Of a stretch of DNA of 64,000 bases, positions 24,833 to 37,256 are shown piece by piece; the stretch's first letter is position 1, and each line of letters opens with the position of its first letter. This DNA is from Cylicocyclus nassatus. Lineage: Eukaryota; Nematoda; Chromadorea; Rhabditida; Strongylidae. A program made the position numbers and the translations under genes. Below the pieces are notes generated by a model. That model was not told where the DNA came from and did not search any database. It worked only from the letters and a program-made list of their open reading frames with translations. The stretch spans positions 64,511,117 through 64,575,116 of the forward strand of contig CATQJL010000112.1 in NCBI GenBank assembly GCA_958299035.1, given 5' to 3'.

Positions 24833-25015
24833 ATGAGCAAAAGAGCTCTCCAAACACCAAACATGGGAAATCGGAAGAGATTTAAGGGAGCGCATAGACA
24901 TGTGGGCCAAAAACAATGCGCCGTCAATTATGAATCGATGATACGTCGGAAAGAGCGCCGAGACGAGGATTTGAGCTCGAAGATGCATGAGGCAGAAGTT
25001 TACTTGAAGATGTGA
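24833..25015 (+). CDS. hypothetical 60-residue basic protein
   Basis: ATG-initiated frame of 60 codons starting MSKRALQTPNMGNRKRF and ending EAEVYLKM. Composition is protein-like (many K, R, E; few F, I or L runs), unlike the low-complexity frames nearby. No homologue comes to mind, no splice acceptor is obvious upstream, and the opposite strand is also open, so this could be chance or a gene fragment. Confidence 0.3.
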   Translation: MSKRALQTPNMGNRKRFKGAHRHVGQKQCAVNYESMIRRKERRDEDLSSKMHEAEVYLKM

Positions 25016-25329
25016 CAATGACAATCTGGGATCGATAATGGGATGTCAATTTTAAATCTATAGCATATGACAATTAGAAAACAGATATTCGTACTCTTAG
25101 GTGGAATTCTGTTTTTGAGATTAAGAGATATTTATTTTGATTGACTAGACTAGGCAACCTCATTCTCCAACGTGATTTGATTTTTTCAAAAAGAGCAGCA
25201 AAAATCGTGAAAAATGATAATGTTGCTTTTTACGTCATCCGCTGAAAATTGTCCAAATTGCATGAAAATTTTTTTTCAATTTCTGTCACATCTGCCAGAG
25301 CAGGATATTGCATGAAACTGATTGGATAC

Positions 25330-26080
25330 AGAAGCAACTGCATTTCTGCTCTCCAAAGTACTCGCTTCAAAAAGCACAAAAAAATTCCCGAAATCGATAT
25401 TTGAAGACCTGCAAAAACTTCCAAACAGTTACATCAAGGTATTCAAAAATGAATTTTGTATTTCATTTTATTTTTCGAAAACTTCTGCACCTTTCATTCT
25501 CTTAGGATTCAAGTTTCTCAGTGATAAAAATTCCGAGAATAATCTAATGATGTTTGAAAAACAACCATGTTACTAAAATCCTGTTTCTGTTTTTCTTTAC
25601 ACTTCCGGTTTTGCATTGTTCTTAATTGACATTTTCAAGAAACACGACAAAATGAAATTTAAGTGGTCATTTGGAAATCTGAGACATCTCATGATAGATG
25701 AAACTGTTTTAATAAAGATTGAATCTAATCCTTCGAGAAGACGCTGGGTAAACGAAGCAAGAAAAAAGTATAATGAGGTCTTCAAGCCCCTAAAGCGCTT
25801 TGAGCAACTGAAGTACCAGACATTATTTAACACATGCGATCCATTTAGGAGCTTCTTCACACGCACCTTTGCATCGATAGATTTTCCAAAAAAGGGCTAA
25901 CAACTACAAGAAGAGCTTTTCAATCGGGGCTGAAGCTCCGCATAGAAAGATGAATGACATTTGAGGTTCTTGCGCGAACACGACGCTACTGCCAGGACCA
26001 TGGCTAAGCCCTTTGAGCAGCACGGATTGCCCGAAATGCACGGCTTATATGAATATTGGCTTCCAATGTGAGCCAATGCA
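25330..26080 (+). pseudogene. possible gene relic, unassigned
   Basis: Plus-strand coding-like blocks follow one another: 25331-25437 (AFLLSKVLASKSTKKFPKSI, ending at a possible donor ATCAAG|GTATTC), 25640-25900 (FKWSFGNLRHLMIDETVLIK then WVNEARKKYNEVFKPLKRFE, stop at 25900), and 25960-26070 (FLREHDATARTMAKPFEQHG ending YEYWLPM and a stop). TTTTCAAG before the second block could be an acceptor. Frames between blocks do not join cleanly, so decay is likely. No family recognised. Confidence 0.33.
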
Positions 26081-26755
26081 TTCTTTGTGAATGAGCAGAG
26101 CCAAGAAAATGAGGTTTGGGAAAAAAGATGCTATGTTGGGTTTAGGAGGAAGTTTCGATAAAGAACGAGGAAAGCTGTTTTCTCCGACACAAACTAGGGC
26201 ACTGGAAGAGAGGTGGGATGTGAAAGGGAATGGCTAAAGACAGATTGTTGGAGCTTTTCATTTCTATATGTTTTTTTATGGTTATGACGAAAAATCGAAA
26301 ATAGTTGAAAAGCTCATGGTCTCATGCATGAATTTTTTGAAGAAAAATCCAGTAATTTCCCATAAATGGATTGTCTTTCCTAATCGGCAATGTTTTTGGG
26401 GAGCTCACAATATGGTTTGAAAAATTGTCTCGAGAGTTGATAGAAGTGCTGATAAAAACTATGGGAATTGTTCATTCCTTGGTGCTATACGGTGCCGCTA
26501 TGTAAAGGTCCAAAACTGATTTTTCTTCTCAAAACTTTAGGAAGCTGGCATTCATTTTGCTGTGATGTTGTCTTACAGTGAAGTTATGAAATCCTCAACG
26601 ACGCGAAATTACGGAAAGTCATATTAATCATCAGCTTGGTAGTGTAAAAAAACAGTTTTGCTTCTTTTCCGAGACGAAAGGCGAAAAATCAATGAATCAA
26701 TGAGTAGAACAGTCTACTCAAAATTCCTAGTTCGATATTTTTTGATGAGCAAATA

Positions 26756-26971
26756 CCCTAATTTCACGCGTATAAGGCGCACTTTTTCGAATTTTCAAGC
26801 GAGCCGCTCAGCGGTTCACTGCATCCCGGAAGGAAATCTTTACATCGCACGATTCTCTCAAGCAACATACAGCACGCTATAGGGTCCCTTGATTGTAAAG
26901 TCCTTTGGCGCGTCTGGGTTGGTCGATTTTGGAAAAAAAATTTACCGCGCCTTATACGCGTGAAATTAGGG
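26756..26971. mobile_element. 216 bp TA-flanked MITE, TATAAGGCGC family, copy 1
   Basis: Starts CCCTAATTTCACGCGTATAA and ends TTATACGCGTGAAATTAGGG, with TA at 26754-26755 and 26972-26973. The subterminal TATAAGGCGC motif is shared in kind with the element at 43107 (GTATAAGCCGCA). No coding capacity. Confidence 0.75.
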
Positions 26972-28040
26972 TACTCTTCGTTGCACCACCGAGCAGTTCG
27001 AAGTATGCGCACTAAGCAGTTTGAACTCATTAATGGTTTCTCTACGCTATACCTGTTGTAAATATGTTATAGAGTAGCAATGGACCAAACTGACAAGAGC
27101 TCCTACAGATGTATTCCAATCGTTTACCAAGTTTTGATGAAGCATTATCTATGCATTTCCGAGACAGAACACTTACATCCCATCTGGGTCATACCGACTT
27201 AAAAATGTCAGTGGCACGTCCCCTGATATTTGACTAAAAGAATTTTGACATTCCCACTTTTTGTGAACCTGATCAAATATGGAGTTATTAGCACGAGAAT
27301 CTTGAAAATCTCGTCCTCCTACGGTTTTGTTAAGGATGCCAGAAGCGAGCTCAGTCAGATGTGAGCAGTCCACTTCTTGAGTGGCAAGCATATCCACTAC
27401 ACAGTATGAGTATAGATTGCGCTTGCCATGTGAACTGCCAAGGAAAAACGCTAGGTGGGGCGGGCAGACCTCTGAGGGGCGTTGTGACCTCTTGCTCGAG
27501 ATTTTTCAGCGGGTTACCGATCCTCACATGGTAGGCGACGGTATGAGCAAAAGGACCAGTAGCTTACGGAAGCGACGCCTTTAAAGGAGTTCTTCCCTGT
27601 CCCTTCAACCCTGTTCATCTTTTCACTCCAAAAGTTCTTCCAAAGAGAAAAAGAAGATAAAAGTTTTGAGTTTACTTTTGTAAGGGAGGCTAGTCATGTT
27701 TCATGCTCTTCACACAGAAGCTTATTTGAATAGATTATGAGCAACGTTAGTTTCTTGCACTTGTTTAATCATACCACTTCCAGATTACCGATGCAATCCA
27801 TCATGCAATGGCGCAAGAAACTTGAGCAAAGAGTTTGTTTGACGTATGCAAACCAGATGTTCCAGTTCACATTCGCATTAAAAGAAATCATGCGTTGCCC
27901 ATTCTGTGGAGAGGTTCCACATATATTTGAGCGCTCTTGTGTATTTTCAGCATTTCTGACTTAATTTGCATTGAAATTATTGCATTTTGCCTGTCGCCTA
28001 TAACGGCTCTTGGCTGTTCTCCTATTTAATAAGTGTTGTA

Positions 28041-28696
28041 CAGTTGTGACAGTGGAAAGTGAAAAATTTCGGCGATTTCGCCGAATTCGCCGAATTCGCC
28101 AATTTCGCCGATATCGCCGAATTCGCCGATGTCGCCGATGTCGCCGACTTTGCGTCTTTTCGTCGTAACTCCCTTCGTTCTAAATGGATTTCAAATTTGA
28201 AGGCAGATTTGGATTCAGCTCGCCGAGGTGAATCTTTTCATATAATGAACTGCTGTAATCGGCTCTTTCACGGCAAGTGCATGGTAGGAATCCGTTGCAT
28301 CCTGTGGTGGTGTTTTCTAGAGTGTGTATTTCGGCGCATAATGTAGGCAAAGGTTTAAGGAAAAGAGCGTTTGATGGAACAGTTTCTGCTGAGTTTTTCC
28401 AGCAGAAAACCATATTCTTTTTTGTAATGGAAAAAAGAGAAAGGAGTGCGTGAACTAAGTAAATATACATGAACCACTTACCGTCAAACTTACTCAAACT
28501 TAACTCTTACTGAATCCAAATCTGCCTTCAAATTTGAAATCCATTGAGAACGAAGGGAGTTATGACGAAAAGACGCAAAGTCGGCGACATCGACGACATC
28601 GGCGAATTCGGCGACATCGGCGAAATTGGCGAATTCGGCGAATTCGGCGAATTCGGCGAAATCGCCGAAATTTTTCACATTCCACTGTCACAACTG
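28041..28696. mobile_element. Tc1-like palindrome with GCCGAATTC-type arms
   Basis: TA at 28039-28040 and 28697-28698; starts CAGTTGTGACAGTGGAAAGT and ends with the inverse. Arms of about 180 bp contain nine-base repeats of the kind CGCCGAATT / CGCCGATGT, then CTTTGCGTCTTTTCGTCGTA and AAATTTGAAGGCAGATTTGG, mirrored in the other arm. CAGT-type ends and TA duplication fit Tc1-like elements. The long frames here on both strands (FAEFA-like repeats) are read from the arms and are not proteins. Confidence 0.8.
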
Positions 28697-28699
28697 TAG

Positions 28700-31600
28700 A
28701 TGCATTTGTATGCTTTTCCACTAGAGTAATACTCAGCAATTCAGTACTTCATTTTAAGCAAGAATTATTTTATTCCGAGAACGGCGGAGGGGACTTGTAA
28801 GCAAGCTGGACATCGTTTTTGAAACAAAAAAGCGAAACTGGTATCCTTTTTAAGGCCGAAAAGACACAAAAGTTATGAAGTTTTTTTTAGTCGACGTTTC
28901 GTTTTTGAGTATTTTTCTTACGTTTAGAGTTTAACGTCAAAGGAGACTTCGTAAAAATTCGCGATAGTCAAAAGAAACATCGTTTTTTGCATTTTCAAAA
29001 AGCCACCTCGTACCCAGCCCTGGAATTATTAGGAGTATAAACTTCCAAACAAAAGTTTAAAAATGTCGCATAGAAAGGCACAAAATATTGAGTTTAGGAT
29101 ATCGACAAGAACCAAACGAAGCCGGCTATTCCAGCTAATACCTACATTATTTTTCTTTGTTAAACAAAAATGCTGTTGAAAATGTTTCTGCTAGATTTTG
29201 TTTCTGCTTGATTTTTTTTGCTTTTCATGATTTTTTAATTGAACCCTTATGGAAAATCAAACCTTTATATGTGTTTGAATGATTAATCTGTTCCATTATA
29301 GTTGTTTAAGTCGTAACTTTTGAAGGAAATGCTAGTTTCATCAGAGGTAAGTTTTGAAGCTTTTGCTCAGACCTGAAAGCAAAAGTCAGAGCTAAAGAAA
29401 AAACTTACGATGAATATTGCGCAATAGACGTGATATTTGTAAACAACACTGTCTTAGCTTTTACCGCATAATCCTTCTTGCATTACTAATCAAATTACAA
29501 ATCTCACTTATGGTTATACAGAAAGCCGATTGTCGAGAAGGAAAGAAAAAATATCTTGAGTGTTTCATAAGAAGGAACAAAGAGCTTTATGTGAAATTAT
29601 AAGTATGTTGATTTCTGAAGCTTTGCTTTGGCCAATCGTTAGTACTTTCTGTAATTTGATCCTCTACATGAAAATCTTTGTGAAACACTGTTGAGGTTGT
29701 TCCGCGTATACTGGGGAGCCGAACGATCGATTTATAACTTAACTTATTCCAAAAACTGACCACTCTGTAAGCAAAATAAGGAGCGATGATGAAACATTTT
29801 ATCTGAGATTCCTTCTAGAATTTGCTCATCTCAGATGCGAATCAAGTGATGTTATTTATTGAATGTATGAGCACGAATACATTGCTTCGAAGACAAACAG
29901 TTCAAAAATCCGTTTTGCACAATTTCAACGTCTTTGTTTCAAAAAGCAAAGTATGAAAATTTGGCCAATTTTGTTTGTCTCAAAATAAATTAAAAATCGC
30001 TGAGATACTGTAACGTTTGTAACGTTTCCAGAACTTTCAAAGGCCAGGATAATATTGTAAAAAAAATTATATTTACAATCCCTGCGAACTTTGCAGATAA
30101 AACTGAGTCCTTTGATAAAATGAGGCCGAGCAGTCATAGCAGCTGATTCCGTGATTTTGAGTTCAAATCAACTCTCATCATCATTAGTGCCAAAAAGCTT
30201 TCGAAGGCTGTGTAAAATCTAGAAAAGTTTGAAGTCTTTGTTCGAGTTTCAGAGTTGATCGTTAACATTAATTTCTAAATTAGAACAGTTGTATGAGCGA
30301 AAAAGCTTAGAAAAAAGAACATTTCCATTTTTCTCGAGAAAAACCACTTCAAATAATCATAATGATGATTTGCGTTTCCTTTTTGTATACAAGTGAACAA
30401 TATAGCCCTGTTTGGTTGCTCCAGCTTCTTTTACAAAGCGTCTGATCTTGCAAGAATATTGCCACAGATAGTGGAAGGGCTGCACTGTTTCATTTAGAGA
30501 TGAAAGATTGCGATTGCTCAGAAAAATCAGAAAAAATTCTCGATTTGCCATAGCGGTGGATGAGGACGATGACTTAGTCCTACTTTTTATTGTTGTACAC
30601 TAAAGAATTTCGCAAGTTCGAGGGTTGACTGTAGCATTTTTTTTGCAGTTATGTGTATTCATAATTTATGGGATTACACTTTTCTTCTGAATTCATTCAC
30701 TAATTATTTCAAACATTTTTTCCGAGATTTAGAAGTGATGAATATTGAAGAGTAACATTAATCAAAAGGTTTCAGGCTTATACTGTTACAAACATTTTCT
30801 ATTAAGCAGTAACGGAAAAGGTTTAGATTTCTGGATACGCACAAGTTACTTCCGCTTAACGAACAACAATAGGAATTTTTATTCGCTATTTCTTCCCTAT
30901 TGAGAAAACGAAATTTCTCATATTTGCGCGGCACGAGGAAATGGTACTTTGATTCTTAATGCCCTTCTTTGGAGAAAAATCGTACGTGGGCAGAGTGTAT
31001 CCTAATGCTTATTGAACTAACAAATAGTGGACAAAAACTTGTCTTTAACATTTCTACGAGCTTCCAAAGCAACCGAAATTATTTGGCTCAGAGGACTTCC
31101 CACAAATGAGCACATAAAGGAAGCTATAGGATATTCGAGAAATTGTGACGATTTTCGCGACCGCGCGCGACACGCACGCACTCCCATTTCTTAGTTTCTT
31201 TCGATACTCAAATGGTTATTCTGCTTACATATGATAATATTAGACACTGAAAGTGACTGAGCTAAGCAATGAGGTGATGCCTGTTTATAGAGGTGTTTTA
31301 CGCTCCTGTGTGTGCAAAGACCGCAATTAGACTAGTCGCCACGATTATAAAAATGAACCGTACTTGAGATTTCTGAAAACTGAAAATTCCAAGGAATGCT
31401 GCTATCTCTTTTAACACATGGAAATTTATAAGCGTAGCGTAGATTTCGATAATTGCCGGAGGTCCAAGACTATGAACGGAAAGCAAGTAGTGCAATTACG
31501 TAATTATAAGGGGATTGAAGAGTTGAGTAGGCACGAGGCCTGAAGCGATCAGTGTGTAATAGAGGGAGCTGCTGCCGCGCCTGAGACACCACAGCCGCGC

Positions 31601-34600
31601 TGTCGGTGTTGCTACACACCAACATCACCAGCACCACCAGCATCACCACGGAGCATTCAGGCGTCAGTCATTTGAGCTATCAAGCGATGTTCAGCACAAT
31701 TCAATTGCTTGTTTGTTGTTTATTGATCATATCGATCAGTATCGATTAGTTCCATTTGATTCTGCAAGAAGTGCAGTGTTTTGAAGCCCAAAATTCGTGA
31801 TTTTTCCAGAATAAAGACCTTTTCTAGCGTGATCATTTTCCTCTATGGTAATCTTTCAACAATTTCTGAACTTTTTGGCATGAAATAAATTCGAGAATAT
31901 TCTTAGCAGCAGTTTATATTGTGCAATGTCTGCTAGGTTATCGTCAAAAATTCTGCGATTTCTTCGAGTCTGACGGGAGTTTTTCCAGTTCTCTCTATTT
32001 TGAATAAATCCCTGAATATTTTAAACCTTTTCGTACAGATTGCTCAAGGGTATACTTTTACTAGCAGCCTATACCCTCTTTTACTATTTTTCGTCCTATT
32101 GAGCCCCTCTCATGGCTCCATTAAGTTTTTGTCCTTTACCAATTATCTTTCCCATTCATAGATCTCTCCCCGCATCTCGCTCCTCCAGAACCCATCCCAT
32201 TCCTCATAACCACATCAACTCAATGACCAAAACCATGAAATAACTAAAAGATTTTATTGGTATTTTATAGCCCCTTCCTCTAGTACAGTTCAAAATGTAA
32301 AAAATGGCAGGTTTTGTAAATGTTCGCTCGAGCGCTAATCCTGTTGTTACCAGCGCTAATCCGAACATAAACGTTGACAGAAATTTTTTTCTGCACTTTG
32401 TGGAATTTAATCAGCAGAGATATTGAAATGAATTCGATTCTGTGTGCTTTTGATCAGAAATCATTTTCATTTTGCATCAATCTAGAGTTTATTCAAAATC
32501 ATTATTTTCTCATGGACATAACCCCTTTAGCAATGGAATTTACATCCTTTTAGCAATGGTTTAGAGTCCTAAATCTGTTAGAACAGACCGAGCTAAGCTA
32601 AAGAATCAAATTCCACTAGCTGGTTTTCAATTTCACGAAAATCACCCGAAATCTTGAAAATCTGAACATTTGCTCTTCTGGAGCTTCGATTTTAACCACG
32701 AGAGCCGAAAAAAGGCTCTAGAGGAATGACATGTTTTGAGTGTTGAACAGCTGCTTCGGGTTCTTATAAAGACGGAGGAAAATTTACGGCTCGGTTTCGA
32801 TTTCACTTTGTGTTGCTCTCGCTTTGTTCATCGCTGAGTTTCGGATGCTCTACTCAGTTTGGTAACTTGAGTCTTTAGAGTTTTACACATGCTTTCTCGT
32901 TTATTAGAAGTAATGGATTACGGTAAATTTTGTAAACTTTACACTTGACACCCTGCATTTTCAATTTTACTGCAATCTAGTATTGCTTTCTTCTACAATT
33001 TTTTAATGATTAATTTGTTTTACAGATTGATTCTCTAATCTGATCTACAACTCATTTCATGTTTCTGCTACAAAGCAGGAAAGGGAAAACTTATTTCTTT
33101 TATTTTCCGCTTTATTCATTAGGTTACTTTCCTAAGAACGGTGTAGAGAAAAATTTCAAATTTTTTGGTTAGATGTTGTTGTGTTATATGTCGTTTCGCT
33201 CCCGTACATCCGTATATAATGCGAGTTTTGCTGCCTCCCGGTTGTAACCAAGATATCTCTGCATTAGGTCCCGTATCAACTGTATCAACTCTACCGTATA
33301 CTTACCGTAATGCGAGAGCCTAATAAGGGATGTTATTTATGAAGCCAGATCAGATCGTTTACCATATGCGCGCCATCAACGATCACTGGAGCACAGACAT
33401 TGAAAAAAATCTGCTGAATTTTTCATCAGAATCGCTCTAACTAACACTTGTTCAATCCATTAATTCCTTGCATTGTTTGAGCTTTACAATCTTGAAACCA
33501 GCAGAAGCAGCTTCAAAGCGTTAAACGCAAGATTTCAACTACTTTATGATCCATCTTACTTAGCCATTTCATGTGCCCATTTCGTTTTACTGCTTCTAGG
33601 TAATGTTATCTCTGCCTTGCGCATACTCTTTCTCCTTCTTTACACTATTACAGCATTAGAAGCAGGTGATTGAGACTAGAATTACTGGTCCAGGTTTGAT
33701 ATGAGGCACCTATCTGCAGCTGTATGCCACATGTGTCGAGTACCCTTGGTTTTTGCTCGGTATTCAATGCCAAGTTCCAGTTTTCGTGGTGGACAAAGAG
33801 CTTCATTTTACAGGAATCCTTATCAATGCTTTTTTGTTGAATGTTCGACGTTTTACAGACGCATGTCATTCTCCTTTTCAATCATATAGATTTCTAGTTC
33901 ATAAGTTATGGTTCAGTCCAGATCTGTAATCTTTACTGAGCCGTCCAGCACACTTGGCGATTCAATAGTGCCTCTGCGGTTCCAACAGTTCTTGCGCGTA
34001 AAGAATCGCTACTGTGCGCACCAGTCGTTCTGTATGCCCGCCCTATAATCATTTACGCACTAGAGTTTCAGACTGAATATCCCACACAGTCCGTACAACA
34101 TACTCACTCGTGGTAGTTGAAAGAATCTCGAAGACTGAATTGCGCCATCTAACACGATATAATACCAGGTTGACCGTATTATTGCTTCTAATATAAGTTC
34201 CCTTTGATATAATCATTATGAAGAAATTTGGTGGATTGGACTATAGAGAGGTTTCACTTAGGTATCCGTTTGTGTCCATCTAGCCTAGACGTAGTACTGC
34301 AAACGAGAACATTTGGACCACCCGTCTTGCACTTGTAAACTTGCTTATGCATACTTTCAGGTTTTTTTTTGCGTTTTTCACAGGTTTTCTGCCGCGCAAG
34401 ATCTGAGTGCGGGTCTAAAAACTCAGCTCAGATCAAAAGCGGCTTGTTGGGAGCTCTTCTAAAATCATACACCAACTCTACCAGCACGAGCCCGACGCGA
34501 TGCTTTGCATCGTTTTTCTTCCGAAGATGGCTTCAACAGTGTTTCCATGCTTTCTTCCCAGTGAATTCGGCGGTATACAAGTAGGGTCGATGTTTTCTCT

Positions 34601-34640
34601 CAATCGAACATTCGCTCAGTTGGAACTGTACTACATATAA
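28700..34640. other. long stretch without a recognised gene
   Basis: Mostly AT-rich DNA with no supported gene or complete transposon. A CpG-rich patch near 31150-31180 and a GC-rich block near 31500-31680 (CACCAGCACCACCAGCATCA) stand out and could be 5' exon or promoter sequence of the minus-strand eat-18/lev-10 locus or of an unknown gene. Short frames such as 33473-33673 are hydrophobic, low-complexity chance frames. Confidence 0.35.
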
Positions 34641-34651
34641 TCAGAATACTA

Positions 34652-35334
34652 TTAGGTTGGTGCAAAAGTTCTTTCTGCCCAAATACAAAAATTCATAACT
34701 TGTTGAATTCTCAACGAAACTGCAAGATCTAAATTTTGCTTAAGAGAGAAACTCATGCTCTTTGCATCTGTACCTGAATTGTTCGTTAATGTTTACAAAT
34801 TAAGGAGATAGAAGCTCAAAACCAGAATCACTAGAAATTTGAAATTTTCTTGTAGGGTCATAAAAACTCGGAAATCTGCAACAAAAATCGGAGCAGTCAG
34901 GATTGTAGGTTCTTTCACAAGCTCTTTTTAACGGTGCAAAGTTTATGCTGATTGAGCCCCTCTATGAAAAGTTATGATTTTCGAGCAAGCAATACAAAAG
35001 GGCGAATCTGATTTATTTTGGCATTTTTCAGGGAAATCATAACTTTTTATAGAGACGCTCAATCAGCGCAAACTTTGCACCGACAGAAAGAGCTGGTGAA
35101 AGAACCTACAATCCTGACTGCTCCGATTTTTGTTGCAGATTTCCGAGTTTTTATGACCCTACACGAAAAATTCAAATTTTGAGTATTTTGGTTTTGAGCT
35201 TCTATCTTTCAGGTACAGATGCAAAGAGCATGAGTTTCTCTCTTAAGCTAAATTTAGATCTTGCAGATTCGTTGAAAATTCAACAAGTTATGAATTTTTG
35301 AATTTGGGCGGAAAGAACTTTTGCACCAACCTAA
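34652..35334. mobile_element. fully palindromic mariner-like element, 683 bp
   Basis: TA at 34650-34651 and 35335-35336. The start TTAGGTTGGTGCAAAAGTTC is close to ends of mariner elements in distant animals (the TTAGGTTGGTGCAAAAGTAA ends of MADE1/Hsmar1, from memory). Arms of about 330 bp mirror each other almost to the centre near 35005. No transposase. Confidence 0.85.
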
Positions 35335-35339
35335 TAGTT

Positions 35340-36700
35340 GAGTAACTTGATATTCCGAACCCCGACTTTTCCTGAACTCTGCCCTTAAGTTTGTTTTTTT
35401 GAATTTTGTAAACGATGGAAGTCAGGCAGCAGTCTTTACATAGTAAGTGTCCACTAACTATCCACTTGTAGTTTAACTTGATAAAATCAGAATAGCTAAT
35501 ATCCACAAAAAATTTTCAGAAGTTCTTGGCTCGAGCATAAGCGTCACATTATCGTATCACATTGACGTTGGCGTAATGTTGTACATTATGAAGCGTAAAT
35601 TATGAAAAGCTGCTGGCAGCGATTGAAAATTTGGAAACCTATCGCAAAAATACGCTCCAAATAAGCCTTCTATTGGACTATAATGAAAAAGAGTGCGCTT
35701 TGGATCAGAAAATGTATTTTGTATGTTGAATGGTCATAGACATGACAGTCAGTGATGGGTGAAGAGTATGGGCAGAAATTGTAATACGTAATGTAGTCTT
35801 CATTTAGTTTCATCGATGCTATTTTTGATATGAGAAGGAGAGAACTGCATAAAAGAAGAACCTTTGATGAGGGTTGGGCAGTTAATATTGGATCATGAAC
35901 CTTTTTCATAGTACCATAAATCATCAAACATATGTGGGAGCTAAGCTGTTTATATCTAGCAAGTATCGTTATACCTAATAGTGAGCAAGAAAAAAATTAT
36001 CACTCAATCATGTAAGAATTTTGTTTAAAGTTTTTAGCTGAACAAATTGAAATGATAATTTCTGGATCACTTAGCTTGTGGCACAGTTTGAATATTGCGC
36101 TCATCAATCATTTGGCATACAAGACAACTGTTCCTGTTTATGCCTAACTTCCGTCACTTTTACTAATTGCTAATTGTCTACCAGTCAGTACTAGGATACT
36201 CTGCTCACTAAAAAACAAAGCTCAATTATATGGCAGTTGTCCGATTTCGCTAGCTTCTTGCAAAGTTCCAGAGCTCTTCTCTCGAAAAGTACTAGGGTGT
36301 GAGTGTAAGTTTGCAACTGCTCTTGTGTGTCTCCACGACGACAACTGACACTTTTATTAGTTTACATCCGTATTTCCGGCGAACATCCGTTGCATCGAGA
36401 AAATCGATGCTTGCCAATTTTCACAGAATTTTTTTGAATCTAAATGGATGTTAGGATTTTCCATAAAAGCACTCGCATGTATCTCAAGTACTCGTTTTGT
36501 CCATTCAAAAATTTATCACTTACTTGCATCTTCATTTATTTCTTCCCATTTCAGTCTTAAATCAATTATTTACGCTTTCATCAAATATCATTTCATTATA
36601 TTCCTATTTTATTTCGCCATTCATTCTCCCTTCCCACACCGGTTCACTTACCCAATTACGGTCAAATTCTTCTCAGAGCTCTTTTTTCTATCGGAACATT
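35340..36700. other. stretch with no recognised feature
   Basis: AT-rich, short frames only, no repeat structure that I can see. Confidence 0.4.
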
Positions 36701-36729
36701 ATTTTTTCTTACATGGGCTGTTCTCGCCC

Positions 36730-36981
36730 ATGAATAATCCCATTCGCAGTGTTCTGCTCACGTTTGCCTGTTCGTGCCTAAGCTTTACACTCTTACACCC
36801 ACCACCAGCTGCCAGCATCGTGGCAAGGATGGAAAATGAGCAGAAGAAGTGTATCAACATCTCTAAATGTTTTCGAAAAAAATTTTCTAATCTAAGATAT
36901 TTACAATTCATTACCAATAATACTCGAAATTACATTTCAAGGCAACAGACACACATCAACTTTTTGTTGGCTAATTTGTAA
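36730..36981 (+). CDS. candidate small secreted protein or first exon
   Basis: ATG at 36730 opens an 83-residue frame whose first 29 residues look like a signal peptide (MNNPIRSVLLTFACSCLSF, then TLLHPPPAAS). The GC content rises locally over 36720-36840 and falls afterwards, so only the first 38 or so codons look coding; an intron may start near 36825-36860, but no good donor was found. The longer 177-codon frame upstream is low complexity. A peptide precursor is possible; no motif supports a class. Confidence 0.25.
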   Translation: MNNPIRSVLLTFACSCLSFTLLHPPPAASIVARMENEQKKCINISKCFRKKFSNLRYLQFITNNTRNYISRQQTHINFLLANL

Positions 36982-37081
36982 TATTTATTGAGAAAAGAAA
37001 AAAGAATTTTTGTACTAGAAATGGGAAACTATAATATCTTAATAAAGTTCTGTACCATTTTTTTCAGTCTACTCTAAGTAT

Positions 37082-37256
37082 CCTTTGATTCAACTTACTT
37101 GGCGGTTGGAAGGCGGGGCTTCGTGACCTAATTAAGGCTAGTTAATGATTAGAGAACATGCGCGCGAGAGAGACGCAGACTGCGTCGCTGGCGCGAGCAG
37201 CCTTAGGTAGGTCACAAAGCCCAGCCTTCTAGCCGCCAAGCCTGTTGAATCAAAGG
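37082..37256. mobile_element. palindromic MITE family A, copy 3
   Basis: 175 bp, CCTTTGATTCAAC at the left and GTTGAATCAAAGG at the right, with GGCGGTTGGAAGGCGGGGCT mirrored by AGCCCAGCCTTCTAGCCGCC. The best preserved of the four copies; the centre GCGCGCGAGAGAGACGCAGA is shared with the copy at 11522. Confidence 0.8.

Noticed and set aside
28059..28678. Repeat-protein frames on both strands (EFAEFANFADIAEFADV-like)
   Set aside because: The two frames are mirror images produced by the inverted arms of the Tc1-like element at 28041-28696.
33473..33889. Hydrophobic 66-codon plus frame and overlapping minus frame
   Set aside because: Low complexity, no start context, no splice partners, both strands open.
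34369..34584. Coding-looking sequence (RIHWEESMETLLKPSSEE-like on the minus strand, another frame on plus)
   Set aside because: Three frames are open at once and no acceptor or partner exon was found; it cannot be told from chance.
36448..36729. 5' part of a 177-codon frame
   Set aside because: Rich in F, I, S, H and Y from AT/TC-rich DNA, no domain; only the part after 36730 has any coding texture.
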